Notes under the pieces: generated by a model
What the model was told of the DNA's origin: nothing
Seen by the model: the letters and a program-made list of their open reading frames with translations, nothing else
Databases searched by the model: none
Shown: positions 15,086-23,840 of the stretch, one piece after another
How the letters are laid out: the number at the start of each line of letters is the position of its first letter
Position numbering within the stretch: the first letter of the stretch is position 1
Origin: CAYXVU01 sp964468725
Lineage (GTDB): Bacteria > Acidobacteriota > Blastocatellia > UBA7656
Assembly (NCBI GenBank): GCA_964468725.1
Contig: CAYXVU010000054.1
Location: 1-30,224 of the forward strand
Reading direction: 5' to 3'
Length of the DNA stretch: 30,224 nucleotides
Program-made: the position numbers and the translations under genes

Positions 15086-16156
15086 TCACCTCTCAGGAGG
15101 CAGGATTTTCAGCGCATTATCACGATAAACCTTTTTGAGCACATCGTCCGGCAGATGTAAGCCGTAAATCTGCCAACGCCCTTGTCGGGAGGCGTGCGAC
15201 GGGTAATCGAAATACTCGTCCGCCGTCTCCAAAAAACGAAAGTGCAAACGATACATCTCGACATCCGGCACAAGGTCTGTGCCGAACAAGATGCGCTCCG
15301 CGTGGCGCAGAAAGAACGCCCGCGCCGTGTAGGGCTGACGCCCCAGTTCGGCAACCCGCGCGCCGAGGTCTACGAAGACATTGGGCTGTGCTTCAAGCAA
15401 GCGGCTGACATCGGCCAGATGCTCGGCTCGTTCGGCCAAGTGGGCGGCGACAAAAGTCGTTTTGGGGTGGCGCGCAAAGACCCGGTCGCGTTGCGCGAGC
15501 AGATCGGCTTTCGCGTAGTGTGAGCCTTGAAAACTCCAATCGGGATGGGCGGCGAGCTCTTCGTAGCGTTCATTGTAGCGATCAACCGGCAAGAAGAAAG
15601 CATCCGGGTCGGCAGTATGAAACATCACGAAAGCGCCCATCTCGGCGGCTTTCTCAAACAGCGGCGCGAGGCGTTCGTCATCTATGCGCAGCCATTCGCC
15701 GTTGTGATCGCGCAATCGCAGCCCTAAATCTTTCCAGATTTTGATGCCGCACGCCCCGCTCTCAATCAGACGCTCGAGCCGCTCGACCGCGCGGACGAAA
15801 AATCCCTCTGTGTGCAAATCCGTCCAATCCATCCAGCCAATGGTTGCGAAGCGTTCCGGCGCGGCGCGGTGAAACCGTTTGATGACGGCCAACGCTTCCT
15901 CACCGACTCGCATGGTGATATTGACCAGGCGTTCGAGGTTGCAAGCGTCCATGATCTTCAACAGCGCATCGGGACTCTGCGCATCGAGGTGATTATGAAA
16001 ATCAATGGTCGGAAACTTAGCGTGCTCAATGTGGTGTTCGGGAGTGACGAGCATCGAACGCGGCGCAAAATCGCTCAACCGCAATGCTACATCCGCCTTC
16101 GCTCTGACCATTGCGATGAATTGATCGTGCGGCTCTTCTGACAACTGGTCGCTCAT
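15086..16156 (-). CDS. Amidohydrolase (COG2159-type metal-dependent TIM-barrel hydrolase)
   Basis: A 356-residue protein without a signal peptide. FPTIDFHNHLDA (H54-x-H56) provides the first metal ligands, GIKIWKDLGL follows mid-barrel, HPKTTFVAAHLAE gives a later His, and ILFGTDLVPD holds the terminal Asp. The pattern fits the amidohydrolase-2 (COG2159) group, which includes decarboxylases and lactonases. The C-terminus DDVLKKVYRDNALKILP is typical of these proteins. The start follows the phosphodiesterase stop by 12 bases, so both belong to one transcript. Substrate not determinable. The ribosome site is weak, suggesting coupling to the upstream gene. Confidence 0.83.
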   Translation of the reverse strand: MSDQLSEEPHDQFIAMVRAKADVALRLSDFAPRSMLVTPEHHIEHAKFPTIDFHNHLDAQSPDALLKIMDACNLERLVNITMRVGEEALAVIKRFHRAAPERFATIGWMDWTDLHTEGFFVRAVERLERLIESGACGIKIWKDLGLRLRDHNGEWLRIDDERLAPLFEKAAEMGAFVMFHTADPDAFFLPVDRYNERYEELAAHPDWSFQGSHYAKADLLAQRDRVFARHPKTTFVAAHLAERAEHLADVSRLLEAQPNVFVDLGARVAELGRQPYTARAFFLRHAERILFGTDLVPDVEMYRLHFRFLETADEYFDYPSHASRQGRWQIYGLHLPDDVLKKVYRDNALKILPPER

Positions 16157-16168
16157 GGTTGGCTCGCG

Positions 16169-17524
16169 TCATGGGTGCAACACATTGTGCCCGTCGGCAT
16201 CGGGGAGTTTGATGCCGAGCAATGCGGCCAGCGTCGGCGCGATGTCGCGCATGTCCATCTGGCCTAAATTCTTACGAGCAGGAATGCCGGGGCCTGCGAT
16301 GATGAAGGTCGAATTCATGTCGGCAAATTCGGCTAAAAAACCATGCCCGCCGCCGACTCTGCGATTGGCCACAACCGGCGCTTCAAAGCTGCCGCTGAAA
16401 TAAAACTCCGCTTTCGCGCCGACGACGAAGGCGGCATCGGGAAAGCCACCCATCTTTTGTGCCTCCGCTTGTTCGATGACGCGGTGAATGCCGGTTGCAG
16501 AGTCCGCCGCAAGGCGTTGCAACAAGGCTCTGACTTTTTCTTTGGCCTCCGCATCTTGCGCATCGCGCAGCATAATGGCCGTCACTCCGCCCGATGTGCG
16601 GCAGATCGCGCGCCAGGTCTTCAGCTTGCCTTGCGCGTCGAGTTCGAGAAGCCCCGCCTCTTTGAGCGCGTAATTGAGACGAATATCTTTTTGAATGCGA
16701 AAGAACCCATGATCGGATACTACGGCAACGTAAGCGCGACCGTTGCCCGCTTTGAGAGCCGCTGCGCGCACCTCGCCGATCATGCGGTCAAGCTCTTCAA
16801 GGGTTTCGAAAACGCTCTTCGCATACGGCCCTTTGGCGTGCTGCTCTTCATCAAGCGCGGAGAAGTAGGCCAAATGGAGATGCGGTTTTTTCGTTTCGAT
16901 CAGATAGGCATTGAAGCGGGCGCGCCGACCTTCGCCGACCAGCGTGTAATCATAACCGTCAACATAATTGCCCACCGCACGTTCGATTTCATCGAGTAGT
17001 CCTTTGGTAGCCAAAGCGCGTACCAGTTTGCGATCATCCGGGGTCGAAGCCCGCCAAATTTGCGGAATGTTGTAGGTGATATTTGCGCCTACCGTGACCG
17101 GCCAATCTACGCTTGCCGTCGTCAATCCCGCTTGCTCTGCCGCATCCCACAGGGTCAAGGCTTTGATGTCTTCGGTGTACCACATCCAGCCGCCTTGATT
17201 CTTGCCGAAGGGGTCGAAAGGCGCGTTGGCATGGATGCCATGCTTGATGGGCGCAACGCCTGTGACCATCGTCGTATGACTCGGATAGGTGACGGTCGGC
17301 AGGATGCCGGTTACGCCCATTGCATACGCGCCTTCGGCTAGCAGGCGACGCAGATTCGGAATCTTCAGACCGTGCTTGTCAGCTTCGAGCAGGTAGTCGG
17401 GCTTGAGTCCGTCAACCGAAATCAAAACGACCGGCACATAGGGGCGTTGTCCGGCGGTCGGCTTGGCGACCAAAACAGCGACGATCACTAACAGGCTGAA
17501 GGCAGTGAGCAGTATGCGGTTCAT
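16169..17524 (-). CDS. Secreted nucleotide pyrophosphatase/phosphodiesterase (alkaline phosphatase superfamily)
   Basis: A 451-residue enzyme with a cleavable signal peptide (ILLTAFSLLVIVAVLVAKPTAG). It belongs to the NPP/type I phosphodiesterase branch of the alkaline phosphatase superfamily. D38 in LISVDGLKPDY is a zinc ligand, T79 in PTVTYPSHTTMVTG is the probable nucleophile, VVSDHGFF carries the Asp-His ligands, and GGGHGF lies near the C-terminus. It should hydrolyse phosphodiesters or pyrophosphates outside the cytoplasm. It is the first gene of a minus-strand run with the amidohydrolase and GH109-like gene, and it diverges from the sodium symporter across about 300 bases, suggesting shared control of scavenging and uptake. 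No missing catalytic residue was noticed. Confidence 0.88.
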   Translation of the reverse strand: MNRILLTAFSLLVIVAVLVAKPTAGQRPYVPVVLISVDGLKPDYLLEADKHGLKIPNLRRLLAEGAYAMGVTGILPTVTYPSHTTMVTGVAPIKHGIHANAPFDPFGKNQGGWMWYTEDIKALTLWDAAEQAGLTTASVDWPVTVGANITYNIPQIWRASTPDDRKLVRALATKGLLDEIERAVGNYVDGYDYTLVGEGRRARFNAYLIETKKPHLHLAYFSALDEEQHAKGPYAKSVFETLEELDRMIGEVRAAALKAGNGRAYVAVVSDHGFFRIQKDIRLNYALKEAGLLELDAQGKLKTWRAICRTSGGVTAIMLRDAQDAEAKEKVRALLQRLAADSATGIHRVIEQAEAQKMGGFPDAAFVVGAKAEFYFSGSFEAPVVANRRVGGGHGFLAEFADMNSTFIIAGPGIPARKNLGQMDMRDIAPTLAALLGIKLPDADGHNVLHP

Positions 17525-17654
17525 CGTCGCGCATACTACATCAAGCGCGGTGCTGCCGCCACTGAGAAAACAAGGCTACAAGGGCAATGCGCATCAGTCA
17601 CGGGCGCTGCAAAACGCATAACCGGCGACATCCGCTCTGTAGGCAACAATGAAA

Positions 17655-17683
17655 TTGCACAATCGCCCATTGCGTGATTGAAT
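17655..17683 (+). promoter_or_regulatory. Possible promoter for the symporter
   Basis: TTGCAC (17655-17660), 17 bases, TTGAAT (17678-17683) is an acceptable sigma-70 pair upstream of the symporter. The 17525-17827 divergent region otherwise shows no gene or strong repeat. The match is moderate and could be chance. Confidence 0.3.
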
Positions 17684-17827
17684 AGGCGCGCATTTGATGT
17701 TTCTCGCAATCCGCAGCAGTGAGGATTGGCAACCCGTATCACAAGCAGAGCGGTTGGCAGCCTGCCCGATTCATCGGACAAGGTTTTTCGCCAACGCAGG
17801 CTTTTGAGAAGAAAGGGCGGAAACCGC

Positions 17828-19291
17828 GTGACCCATTTCAATTGGTTACTTGATGGCAGCATCGTGGGCATCTACCTGCTGATTACCATGGCGGCGGGGC
17901 TGATGGTTCGTAAGTATGTCGGCAAGGTCGAACATTTTCTGGTCGCCGGTCGTGAGATGAATGTTTATCTCGGCATCGCTTCGCTGGCGGCGACGGAATT
18001 CGGCATCGTCACCTGCATGTACACGGCGCAGAATGGCTACGAGAAAGGGTTCGCAGGCGCGACGCCTGGCATCCTCATGGCGCTGGCGATGCTGGTTGTC
18101 GGCATGACCGGATTTTGTATCAAACCATTGCGCGATTCGGGAGTCATCACCATTCCCGAACTCATTGAAAGGCAGTTCGGCTCCCGCATTCGTTGGGCGG
18201 CAGGCGTGGTGATCGTATTGGGCGGTTTGCTCAACATGGGCGTCTTTTTGCGCACTGGCGGCGAATTTCTCGTCTTAGTTTCGGGGCTGGATGTCAAGTA
18301 TCTGGAGATCATGATGACAGTGCTGCTGGTTGGCGTTGCGGTCTATACGATTCTCGGCGGCATGCTCTCGGTATTGGTGACAGACTTTCTGCAATTCATC
18401 GTGATGAGCGCCGGTCTGATCGTCGTGACGCTGCTCATTTTTCAGAATGTGGGATGGGAGAATTTGGTGGGCGCAGTGGAGACTCATTACGGAGCCGGTG
18501 GATTCAATCCGTTCGTCAATCCGACGATGGGTTGGCAATATGTGTTGTTCAATGCGCTGTTGAACACCGCCGCCGTGCTCACTTGGCAAACCACGATTGC
18601 GCGGGTACTAGCGGCCAAAGATACGGAGACTGGACGCAAGGTGTACACGCGCACCAGTTTCTTCTTCGTGTGCCGGTTTTTAATCCCCTGCATTTGGGGC
18701 ATCGCCGCGCTCGCCACCTTGGGAACCCTGACGAACACGCTCGAAGCGATGCCCCGATATTTGAGCACGGCGGTGCCTGCCGGTTTGATGGGGTTGTTGA
18801 TTGCGGCGATGTTGGCCGCCGATATGTCTACGGACTCTTCTTACATGCTGACCTGGGGCAGCGTGATTTATAACGACATCCTCGCTCCGTTTCGCAAGAC
18901 CCGATGGTCAGAGAAGAAGGGCTTGTTGTGGAATCGCTCAATCGTTGCGGGGATCGGAATCTTTCTCCTGCTTTACGGATTATGGTATCCGCTCAAAGGC
19001 GATTTATGGACTTATTTGGGGCTGACGGGGACGATCTATCTGGCGAGCATCTCGGCGCTGTTGATCGCCTGTTGTTATTGGAGACGCGCCAATAGTTGGG
19101 GGGCGGCGGCTTCGATTCTGACAAGCGCCGTCATTCCCGTCGCCTATTTGGTGATGGAACAGGTGCCGTCAACGACGCAACTGGCTAAACAGATCGGCCC
19201 CTATTATTCGGGCATCGCCGCCTACGCGCTTTCGGGGGTAGCGATGGTCGTCGGATCGTTGCTCAAACCACAGGCGAAAGCGAACGGCTGA
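17828..19291 (+). CDS. Sodium:solute symporter (SSS family)
   Basis: A 487-residue multispanning inner-membrane transporter. Hydrophobic helices begin with IVGIYLLITMAAGLMV and continue to the end, about 13 in all. VEHFLVAGREMNVYLGIASL and the following helix with ATEFG are typical of the SSS family near the sodium site, as is LLIAAMLAADMSTDSSYML in the later core. It should import an unknown small solute with Na+. A GTG start at 17828 is chosen, with AAAGGG upstream; the frame is open for 34 more codons, but those are hydrophilic and unlike the family. A small membrane ORF starts 13 bases after its stop. The divergent exported hydrolases may supply its substrate. Confidence 0.9.
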   Translation: MTHFNWLLDGSIVGIYLLITMAAGLMVRKYVGKVEHFLVAGREMNVYLGIASLAATEFGIVTCMYTAQNGYEKGFAGATPGILMALAMLVVGMTGFCIKPLRDSGVITIPELIERQFGSRIRWAAGVVIVLGGLLNMGVFLRTGGEFLVLVSGLDVKYLEIMMTVLLVGVAVYTILGGMLSVLVTDFLQFIVMSAGLIVVTLLIFQNVGWENLVGAVETHYGAGGFNPFVNPTMGWQYVLFNALLNTAAVLTWQTTIARVLAAKDTETGRKVYTRTSFFFVCRFLIPCIWGIAALATLGTLTNTLEAMPRYLSTAVPAGLMGLLIAAMLAADMSTDSSYMLTWGSVIYNDILAPFRKTRWSEKKGLLWNRSIVAGIGIFLLLYGLWYPLKGDLWTYLGLTGTIYLASISALLIACCYWRRANSWGAAASILTSAVIPVAYLVMEQVPSTTQLAKQIGPYYSGIAAYALSGVAMVVGSLLKPQAKANG

Positions 19292-19303
19292 AAGGAATCG
19301 GCT

Positions 19304-19462
19304 ATGGGGGAACATTGGTTCTGGTGGCTGCTGACGATGGCTTGCCTCGCCTGGTATGCGACGGTGACGGTCTATGTTGCCATCAAGGGCGCAGCCGACA
19401 TCAAAGGCATGCTCAAACGCTTGTCGGAAAGCATTACCGAGACAGATCAGCCCTCCGAATGA
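19304..19462 (+). CDS. 52-residue membrane protein, probable symporter partner
   Basis: Short ORF of 52 residues starting at ATG 19304 with AAAGGA 7 bases upstream, 13 bases after the symporter stop. Residues 3-27 (EHWFWWLLTMACLAWYATVT and on) form one hydrophobic, Trp-rich helix. The rest (KGAADIKGMLKRLSESITET) is an amphipathic cytosolic tail. Small single-span proteins are encoded directly after some SSS symporters and are thought to be accessory subunits; I do not recognise a named family here. Size and strong ribosome site favour a real gene, but it is below common gene-calling cutoffs. It is followed by a convergent gene 25 bases away. Confidence 0.7.
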   Translation: MGEHWFWWLLTMACLAWYATVTVYVAIKGAADIKGMLKRLSESITETDQPSE

Positions 19463-19487
19463 CGCCGTTCATTTCGTCAATGAATGG

Positions 19488-20558
19488 TTATTTCGTCGCG
19501 GCAGGCGGGCGCGTGGCTTTCCACAAATCGGGGTAATCGGTGAAGCCGCCGTCAATGCCAAAGGCAAGGAAATGTTCGATGTCGGCAATGATCGTCTCTC
19601 TCAGCGTTGCGCCGTTGGCTTGTACGGTTTCGAGGGGGTGGCGTAGCGCCGCGCTCGTCGAACCCCGAAAGGTGTAGGGATGCACCAGCAACTTGGCGGC
19701 GTGCAGAAGGGCGACCTCTGCGGCGCTCGTAATCATGGTCTTGCTCGGCCCCGCTCCGGCAGCATAAGCGGCAATCTCTTTGGCTAACTCCGGCGTGATC
19801 GTTGCCGTCTCGCTTCTGCGCCCTTGGTCTTCCATTGGCAGGAGTTGCACGCGCGGGTAGCGCGGCGCGCGGTCGCGCAAGTGCAGCAAACAGGCTTTCG
19901 AAAAGGACTGAATGAAGATGCGACTCTCCCGACCGCGATGATTGAACCCTGCTTTCTGCAATTCGTCTGCCAGTTTGGCTGCAATATCGTGGCCGAGCGA
20001 ACGATAAAAGTCGAAATGTTTGATCTCGATGTACAAGCCCGCACGGTTGCCGATGAATTTGATGGTTTCGGCAAGCGTCGGCACGCGCTCGCCCGCGAAT
20101 TTCGGATTGGCGGCAAAGGCGTTGTTGCGATTAAACCATGAACCGGCATCCAGTCGTTTGATCTCCGCCAGCGTGAAATCCGCGACGTACCAACCGCGAT
20201 GCTCGCGCCCGCTGCCATCGGGGTCGCGGTTTGTCGCGCGGTCGGGAAAGAGTTCGCTGGCATTGGTTGTGCGCGCCAGATCGGCATCGTGCAGACAGAC
20301 AAGCACGCCATCTTTGGTGACTTGCAAGTCTTGTTCAACGAAATCCGCACCTTGTTCAATCGCCAGTTGATAGGCAGCTAATGTGTGTTCCGGCGCATAG
20401 GCGGAGGCTCCGCGATGCGCGATCAGAAGCGTTTTGGTCGCGGGTTGTCGCATCAGGCGCGCACCGGCAAGAGAGAACGCGGCAGTGCTGCTAACCAACA
20501 TAGTCAGACAGAGAGTAATTCCAACCCAAGTGTGATACGAGCGAAGCGGAATTTTCAT
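19488..20558 (-). CDS. Exported glycerophosphodiester phosphodiesterase
   Basis: A 356-residue GDPD/GlpQ-type enzyme that cleaves glycerophosphodiesters to glycerol 3-phosphate and an alcohol. A hydrophobic N-terminus (VGITLCLTMLVSSTAAFSLA) predicts export. The motif H48-R-G-A-S-A-Y-A-P-E57-H-T-L matches the HRGxxxxxPENT signature, with E75/D77 (FVEQDLQ) as metal ligands and H90 in VLVCLHD as the second catalytic His. Later, YIEIKH contains a further conserved Glu. The ATG at 20558 has AGGA 7 bases upstream. Together with the phosphodiesterase at 16169 it suggests phosphate or lipid head-group scavenging. It is convergent with the small symporter partner. Confidence 0.92.
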   Translation of the reverse strand: MKIPLRSYHTWVGITLCLTMLVSSTAAFSLAGARLMRQPATKTLLIAHRGASAYAPEHTLAAYQLAIEQGADFVEQDLQVTKDGVLVCLHDADLARTTNASELFPDRATNRDPDGSGREHRGWYVADFTLAEIKRLDAGSWFNRNNAFAANPKFAGERVPTLAETIKFIGNRAGLYIEIKHFDFYRSLGHDIAAKLADELQKAGFNHRGRESRIFIQSFSKACLLHLRDRAPRYPRVQLLPMEDQGRRSETATITPELAKEIAAYAAGAGPSKTMITSAAEVALLHAAKLLVHPYTFRGSTSAALRHPLETVQANGATLRETIIADIEHFLAFGIDGGFTDYPDLWKATRPPAATK

Positions 20559-20691
20559 GCGCGTCCTGCTGTTGGTGAAATGTGCAGCGCGAGATTATAC
20601 CGCACCGCGCGCTTGTGCAAGGCGAGAGGCACGTGGTTCAACCTCCTATTGGCAGCGGCAACCAGGAAGTAAAGGCCGGATTCCTAACCGA

Positions 20692-21471
20692 TCAATTCGA
20701 TTCCTGCTTGGCGCGCGGCTTGGCCTCTTCAAAAAATTGCGTCGTATGCTCGGTCACGCTCGGCGGCGTGTCGAACAACGAAGGGGGCGGCTCGGCCAGG
20801 CTCGGCTGGGTGATCGGGCCGGTGTTGCGTTGCTCGGCTGGCGGCGTCTCTTTCGGCATGAAGCGCTCGGCCAGCGTTGCCATAGACTCGCCGAAGAAGG
20901 CCGCGTAGATGATTTGCGCGATGCCTTTGAGGACGGAGGGCAAGCCCAGAAGCCATAGCAGGTTGGCGAGAATCTCCAAGCCGCGAATTTGATGACGGGC
21001 AGCCTCTTCAATGTCGGTGATCGTGCCATTATCAATCGCGGCTCTGCCGATGTAATAGAAGAGGGCGATCAACCCAGCGCCGGAAAAGAGGCTGATCAGC
21101 CCATTGCGCAGATTGTGTTGCCACGAATAGGCCATCCACTCTTTCGGTCGGGGCAGTTGCCGTTGCTTTTGGCGTTCGAGCCGCCGCTCTTGCGCGCGCG
21201 TTTTGCGTTCGAGGTCGCGTTGGATTTTGGTGGTCGCCTCTGTGCCGTACGGTTTGTTGCACGCGGTTGCGCCGATGCCGCTCAACCCGCTTTTGATGCT
21301 TTTGGCAAAATCCATGGCGTTGCGTTTGAGCGCTTCAACATCTATGCCCAGTTGCCAGAGGGTGTCATCGCTGCGATTGATAGCGCTTTGCACAAGCTGG
21401 ATATTGGTGCCGCACAATTTGCAAAACTTCTGCTCTTCCAATACTGCCGCTCCGCATTTCGGACAAAACAT
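20692..21471 (-). CDS. Zinc-ribbon membrane protein of unknown function
   Basis: A 259-residue protein. The N-terminal zinc ribbon has two CxxC knuckles (C3-x-x-C6 and C17-x-x-C20: MFCPKCG ... FCKLCG). A basic coiled-coil-like stretch follows (TTKIQRDLERKTRAQERRLE), then two hydrophobic segments (GLISLFSGAGLIALFYYIG; LANLLWLLGLPSVLKG) and a Pro/Thr-rich C-terminal tail. Zinc ribbons ahead of membrane segments are common in acidobacterial and similar genomes and are usually unannotated. The ATG at 21471, which starts right at the zinc ribbon, has GGAGG just upstream and is preferred to the longer frame. Orientation, partner and function are unknown. Confidence 0.75.
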   Translation of the reverse strand: MFCPKCGAAVLEEQKFCKLCGTNIQLVQSAINRSDDTLWQLGIDVEALKRNAMDFAKSIKSGLSGIGATACNKPYGTEATTKIQRDLERKTRAQERRLERQKQRQLPRPKEWMAYSWQHNLRNGLISLFSGAGLIALFYYIGRAAIDNGTITDIEEAARHQIRGLEILANLLWLLGLPSVLKGIAQIIYAAFFGESMATLAERFMPKETPPAEQRNTGPITQPSLAEPPPSLFDTPPSVTEHTTQFFEEAKPRAKQESN

Positions 21472-21632
21472 AACGCCTCCACTCCCCCTAAGTTTTTCCG
21501 TCGCTCTCCGCAACAGGTTACAACTGAGGCTTGCTGCTGACAAGCAACCGTGTAAGCCGCCGCGTAGCGTTATACGGAAAGTGTAGCGCGAGAGTTTGAA
21601 CTCAGTTACTCTATCGGCGAAGCGAGCAAACC

Positions 21633-22832
21633 ATGGGGGCGCGCATTTTTAACAATCGGATCGAAAAGAGATGGCTGGCCGGTGCTGTCTTTCTGCTATT
21701 GCTCGGCGGCGGCAGTTGGCTGGCGCTCTTCTTCTATGCCAACCTGACGGCTCGACCCGCTCCGTCGCCGACCGTTGTGAGCGCGCATCGCAGCCCGCTT
21801 GAAGAGGCCATCAGTAAAGTCGAAGAAGCGCGTGGCGAGGCGACCGGCAGAGAGGTTGATCTGCCAACGCCTGCACCCTTGCAACACTACGCAGACCGCC
21901 GTCGCTTTCTGGCCGTTCAAACCGCCGAAGCCCTCGAACAGAAGCTCGCCGTGCCGCACGATTATGCGGAACTCATGCGCTTTATCCTCAGCCAGCAACT
22001 CGTCGAACTCGACGTAGTAGGCGAAAGCTATCTCCTATACGGCGTTGGAGAATCGGCCAGCGAAGATGCCTTCACACATTATGACCGCGAAAGCGGATGT
22101 GACCTGCCGCTCTTCTCCGATGACGCAGAGTATCACGCCGAACAGGCGCGATTGACCGAAGCCATCAACGAACAGAGAGCCGCGATGGTCGAAGTCAGCA
22201 ATCAACTGAAGCAGATTGCCAAATCCGACCGCGAGCAACGCCAAACCTTACAGGCGCAAATCGCCGAACATGGCCGGTTGCGTGCCGCGCTCGACAAACA
22301 ACGTGTGGCTTTCGAAATGGTTTACAAAAATGTGGCACGGCGACAGTTGATGATGGCTGAGTCGAAATTGGTGGCGGCCTTCGCCGCCGATTTTGGCGGC
22401 CAATCTTACAACCTCAGCGACCCCGTTGAACGGCGCAAGTTGAAGATGCGCTTGCTCAGTTTTTTGCGCCCCGCCGCCCGCGCTGTGCTCGTCGAAATCG
22501 CGCGCGCCTATCAAGAGAAATTCGCGCGCCCCTTGCCTGTAACCTCGCTCGTCCGCACCGAGCAGTACCAACGCCATTTGAGCGAAACCAATCCGAACGC
22601 TACCCGTCAGCCGTTGCCGCCACATGCGACGGGGCTGGCTTTTGATGTCTACAACGGCAATATGACCGCCGCCGAACAAGAGTTCCTGATGCAGGAAATC
22701 GCGCGCCTCGAAGCGGCAGGTCGTGTCGAAGCCCTGCGCGAAAACCGCGACCACATACACGTCTTCGCCTTCGCCGATGGTCAGCCGCCAAACGAAGCGT
22801 TGATTCGCCGCGCGCTGACCGGCAGACGATGA
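21633..22832 (+). CDS. DUF5715/M15-like D,D-peptidase-fold protein, membrane-anchored
   Basis: A 399-residue protein with an N-terminal anchor (WLAGAVFLLLLGGGSWLALF), a long charged coiled-coil region (about residues 170-245) and a C-terminal domain resembling zinc D-Ala-D-Ala peptidases of the M15/VanY kind. H331-A-T-G-L-A-F-D338 and D-H374-I-H376 supply the expected His/Asp/His ligands, preceded by SLVRTEQYQRHLSETNPNA, which resembles DUF5715. It probably acts on peptidoglycan at the outer face of the membrane. The gene is separated by 4 bases from tlyA and may share its transcript. The ribosome site at ATG 21633 is weak. The family assignment is from memory of motifs. Confidence 0.75.
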   Translation: MGARIFNNRIEKRWLAGAVFLLLLGGGSWLALFFYANLTARPAPSPTVVSAHRSPLEEAISKVEEARGEATGREVDLPTPAPLQHYADRRRFLAVQTAEALEQKLAVPHDYAELMRFILSQQLVELDVVGESYLLYGVGESASEDAFTHYDRESGCDLPLFSDDAEYHAEQARLTEAINEQRAAMVEVSNQLKQIAKSDREQRQTLQAQIAEHGRLRAALDKQRVAFEMVYKNVARRQLMMAESKLVAAFAADFGGQSYNLSDPVERRKLKMRLLSFLRPAARAVLVEIARAYQEKFARPLPVTSLVRTEQYQRHLSETNPNATRQPLPPHATGLAFDVYNGNMTAAEQEFLMQEIARLEAAGRVEALRENRDHIHVFAFADGQPPNEALIRRALTGRR

Positions 22833-22836
22833 AGGG

Positions 22837-23628
22837 ATGCCAAAAGAGCGACTCGACAAATTGATCGTCGAACGCGGCTTAGCTGAATCTCGCACTCGCG
22901 CACAAGCGATGATTCTGGCCGGACAGGTTCTGGTCGCCAATCAGCGCGCTGAAAAACCCGGACAACCTGTTGATCGGGATGCCGAGATTCGCATCAAAGG
23001 CGAATCCTTGCGTTATGCCAGTCGCGGCGGCCTCAAACTCGAAGCCGCGCTCGCGGCCTTTCACCTTGACCCGACAGGCCGCCTTTGCCTCGACATCGGC
23101 GCATCAACCGGCGGCTTCACCGACTGTTTGTTGCAACATCAGGCCGCGCGCGTGTGGGCTGTGGATGTCGGCCATAACCAACTGGCCTGGCGAGTGCGCC
23201 AAGACGCGCGCGTCGAAGTGCGAGAAGGGGTCAACGCCCGCAACCTGAAGGCAGAAGATTTTCCGGTCGCTTTTTCGCTAGTGACCATAGATGTGTCCTT
23301 CATCTCGCTGGCGAAGATTTTTCCGGCGGTCGCCCCTGTTCTGGCCAATCCGGGCGACGTGATCGCGCTGGTTAAACCGCAGTTCGAAGTGGGCAAAGGC
23401 GAAGTCGGGCGCGGCGGCATCGTCACCGACCCGACAAAGCATCGCCGCGTTTTGCAATCTGCGGTTGCTGCCGCCGCCAAGTGCGGGCTGTTTGCGGTCG
23501 CCCTCATCGCTTCACCAATATACGGAGCCGAAGGGAACCGCGAATTTCTCCTGCATCTGACCAATGCGCCGAAGGCAGTGCCGCCCGCCACCATCGAGGC
23601 GCAGATCGAAGCTCTCACAACTCCCTAA
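22837..23628 (+). CDS. tlyA: TlyA-family rRNA 2'-O-methyltransferase
   Basis: A 263-residue cytoplasmic methyltransferase. An N-terminal S4 RNA-binding domain (RLDKLIVERGLAESRTRAQA through about residue 60) is followed by an FtsJ/RrmJ-type Rossmann domain: CLDIGASTGGFTDCLL is the SAM site, AVDVGHNQL the acidic loop, and LVTIDVSFISL and ALVKPQFEVGKGEVG the catalytic region. TlyA methylates a cytidine 2'-OH in 16S and 23S rRNA and affects capreomycin sensitivity in mycobacteria; some homologues are annotated as hemolysin A. Length is normal. The ATG is 4 bases after the previous stop, so the two genes probably form an operon. A hairpin with a U-tract follows about 90 bases downstream. Confidence 0.92.
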   Translation: MPKERLDKLIVERGLAESRTRAQAMILAGQVLVANQRAEKPGQPVDRDAEIRIKGESLRYASRGGLKLEAALAAFHLDPTGRLCLDIGASTGGFTDCLLQHQAARVWAVDVGHNQLAWRVRQDARVEVREGVNARNLKAEDFPVAFSLVTIDVSFISLAKIFPAVAPVLANPGDVIALVKPQFEVGKGEVGRGGIVTDPTKHRRVLQSAVAAAAKCGLFAVALIASPIYGAEGNREFLLHLTNAPKAVPPATIEAQIEALTTP

Positions 23629-23716
23629 TTCGCATCTTGTGCCAAGTCATTCGATGAATTACAGTAGCTCAGAGTTGAGAAGATAGACGACCGAATGCAG
23701 GAGGCGGAAGGGATTC

Positions 23717-23744
23717 AGAGGGCCTGCGTCGAACCCCTCTTTTA
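23717..23744 (+). terminator. Possible rho-independent terminator after tlyA
   Basis: AGAGGG (23717-23722) pairs with CCCTCT (23735-23740) across a 12-base loop, followed by TTTA. The stem is short but perfect and lies in the expected place after tlyA. Confidence 0.4.
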
Positions 23745-23763
23745 TACGTGAATCCTGTCTTGC

Positions 23764-23829
23764 GAATGCGGAATCCCAGGTTTACTTTGGCTCTCGTCTT
23801 CTGAATTCTGTATTCTCAATTCCGCATTC
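23764..23829. repeat. Intergenic inverted repeat with GAATTC units
   Basis: GAATGCGGAAT (23764-23774) is repeated exactly in inverse orientation at 23819-23829, with a GAATTC-containing segment (CTGAATTCTGTATTCTC) just inside the right arm. It resembles the larger structure at 26305-26434. It ends 11 bases before the FHA-protease start, so it may influence that gene's leader. The rest of the 23629-23840 spacer holds the terminator and nothing else recognised. Confidence 0.5.
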
Positions 23830-23840
23830 CCGTCTTGTTT

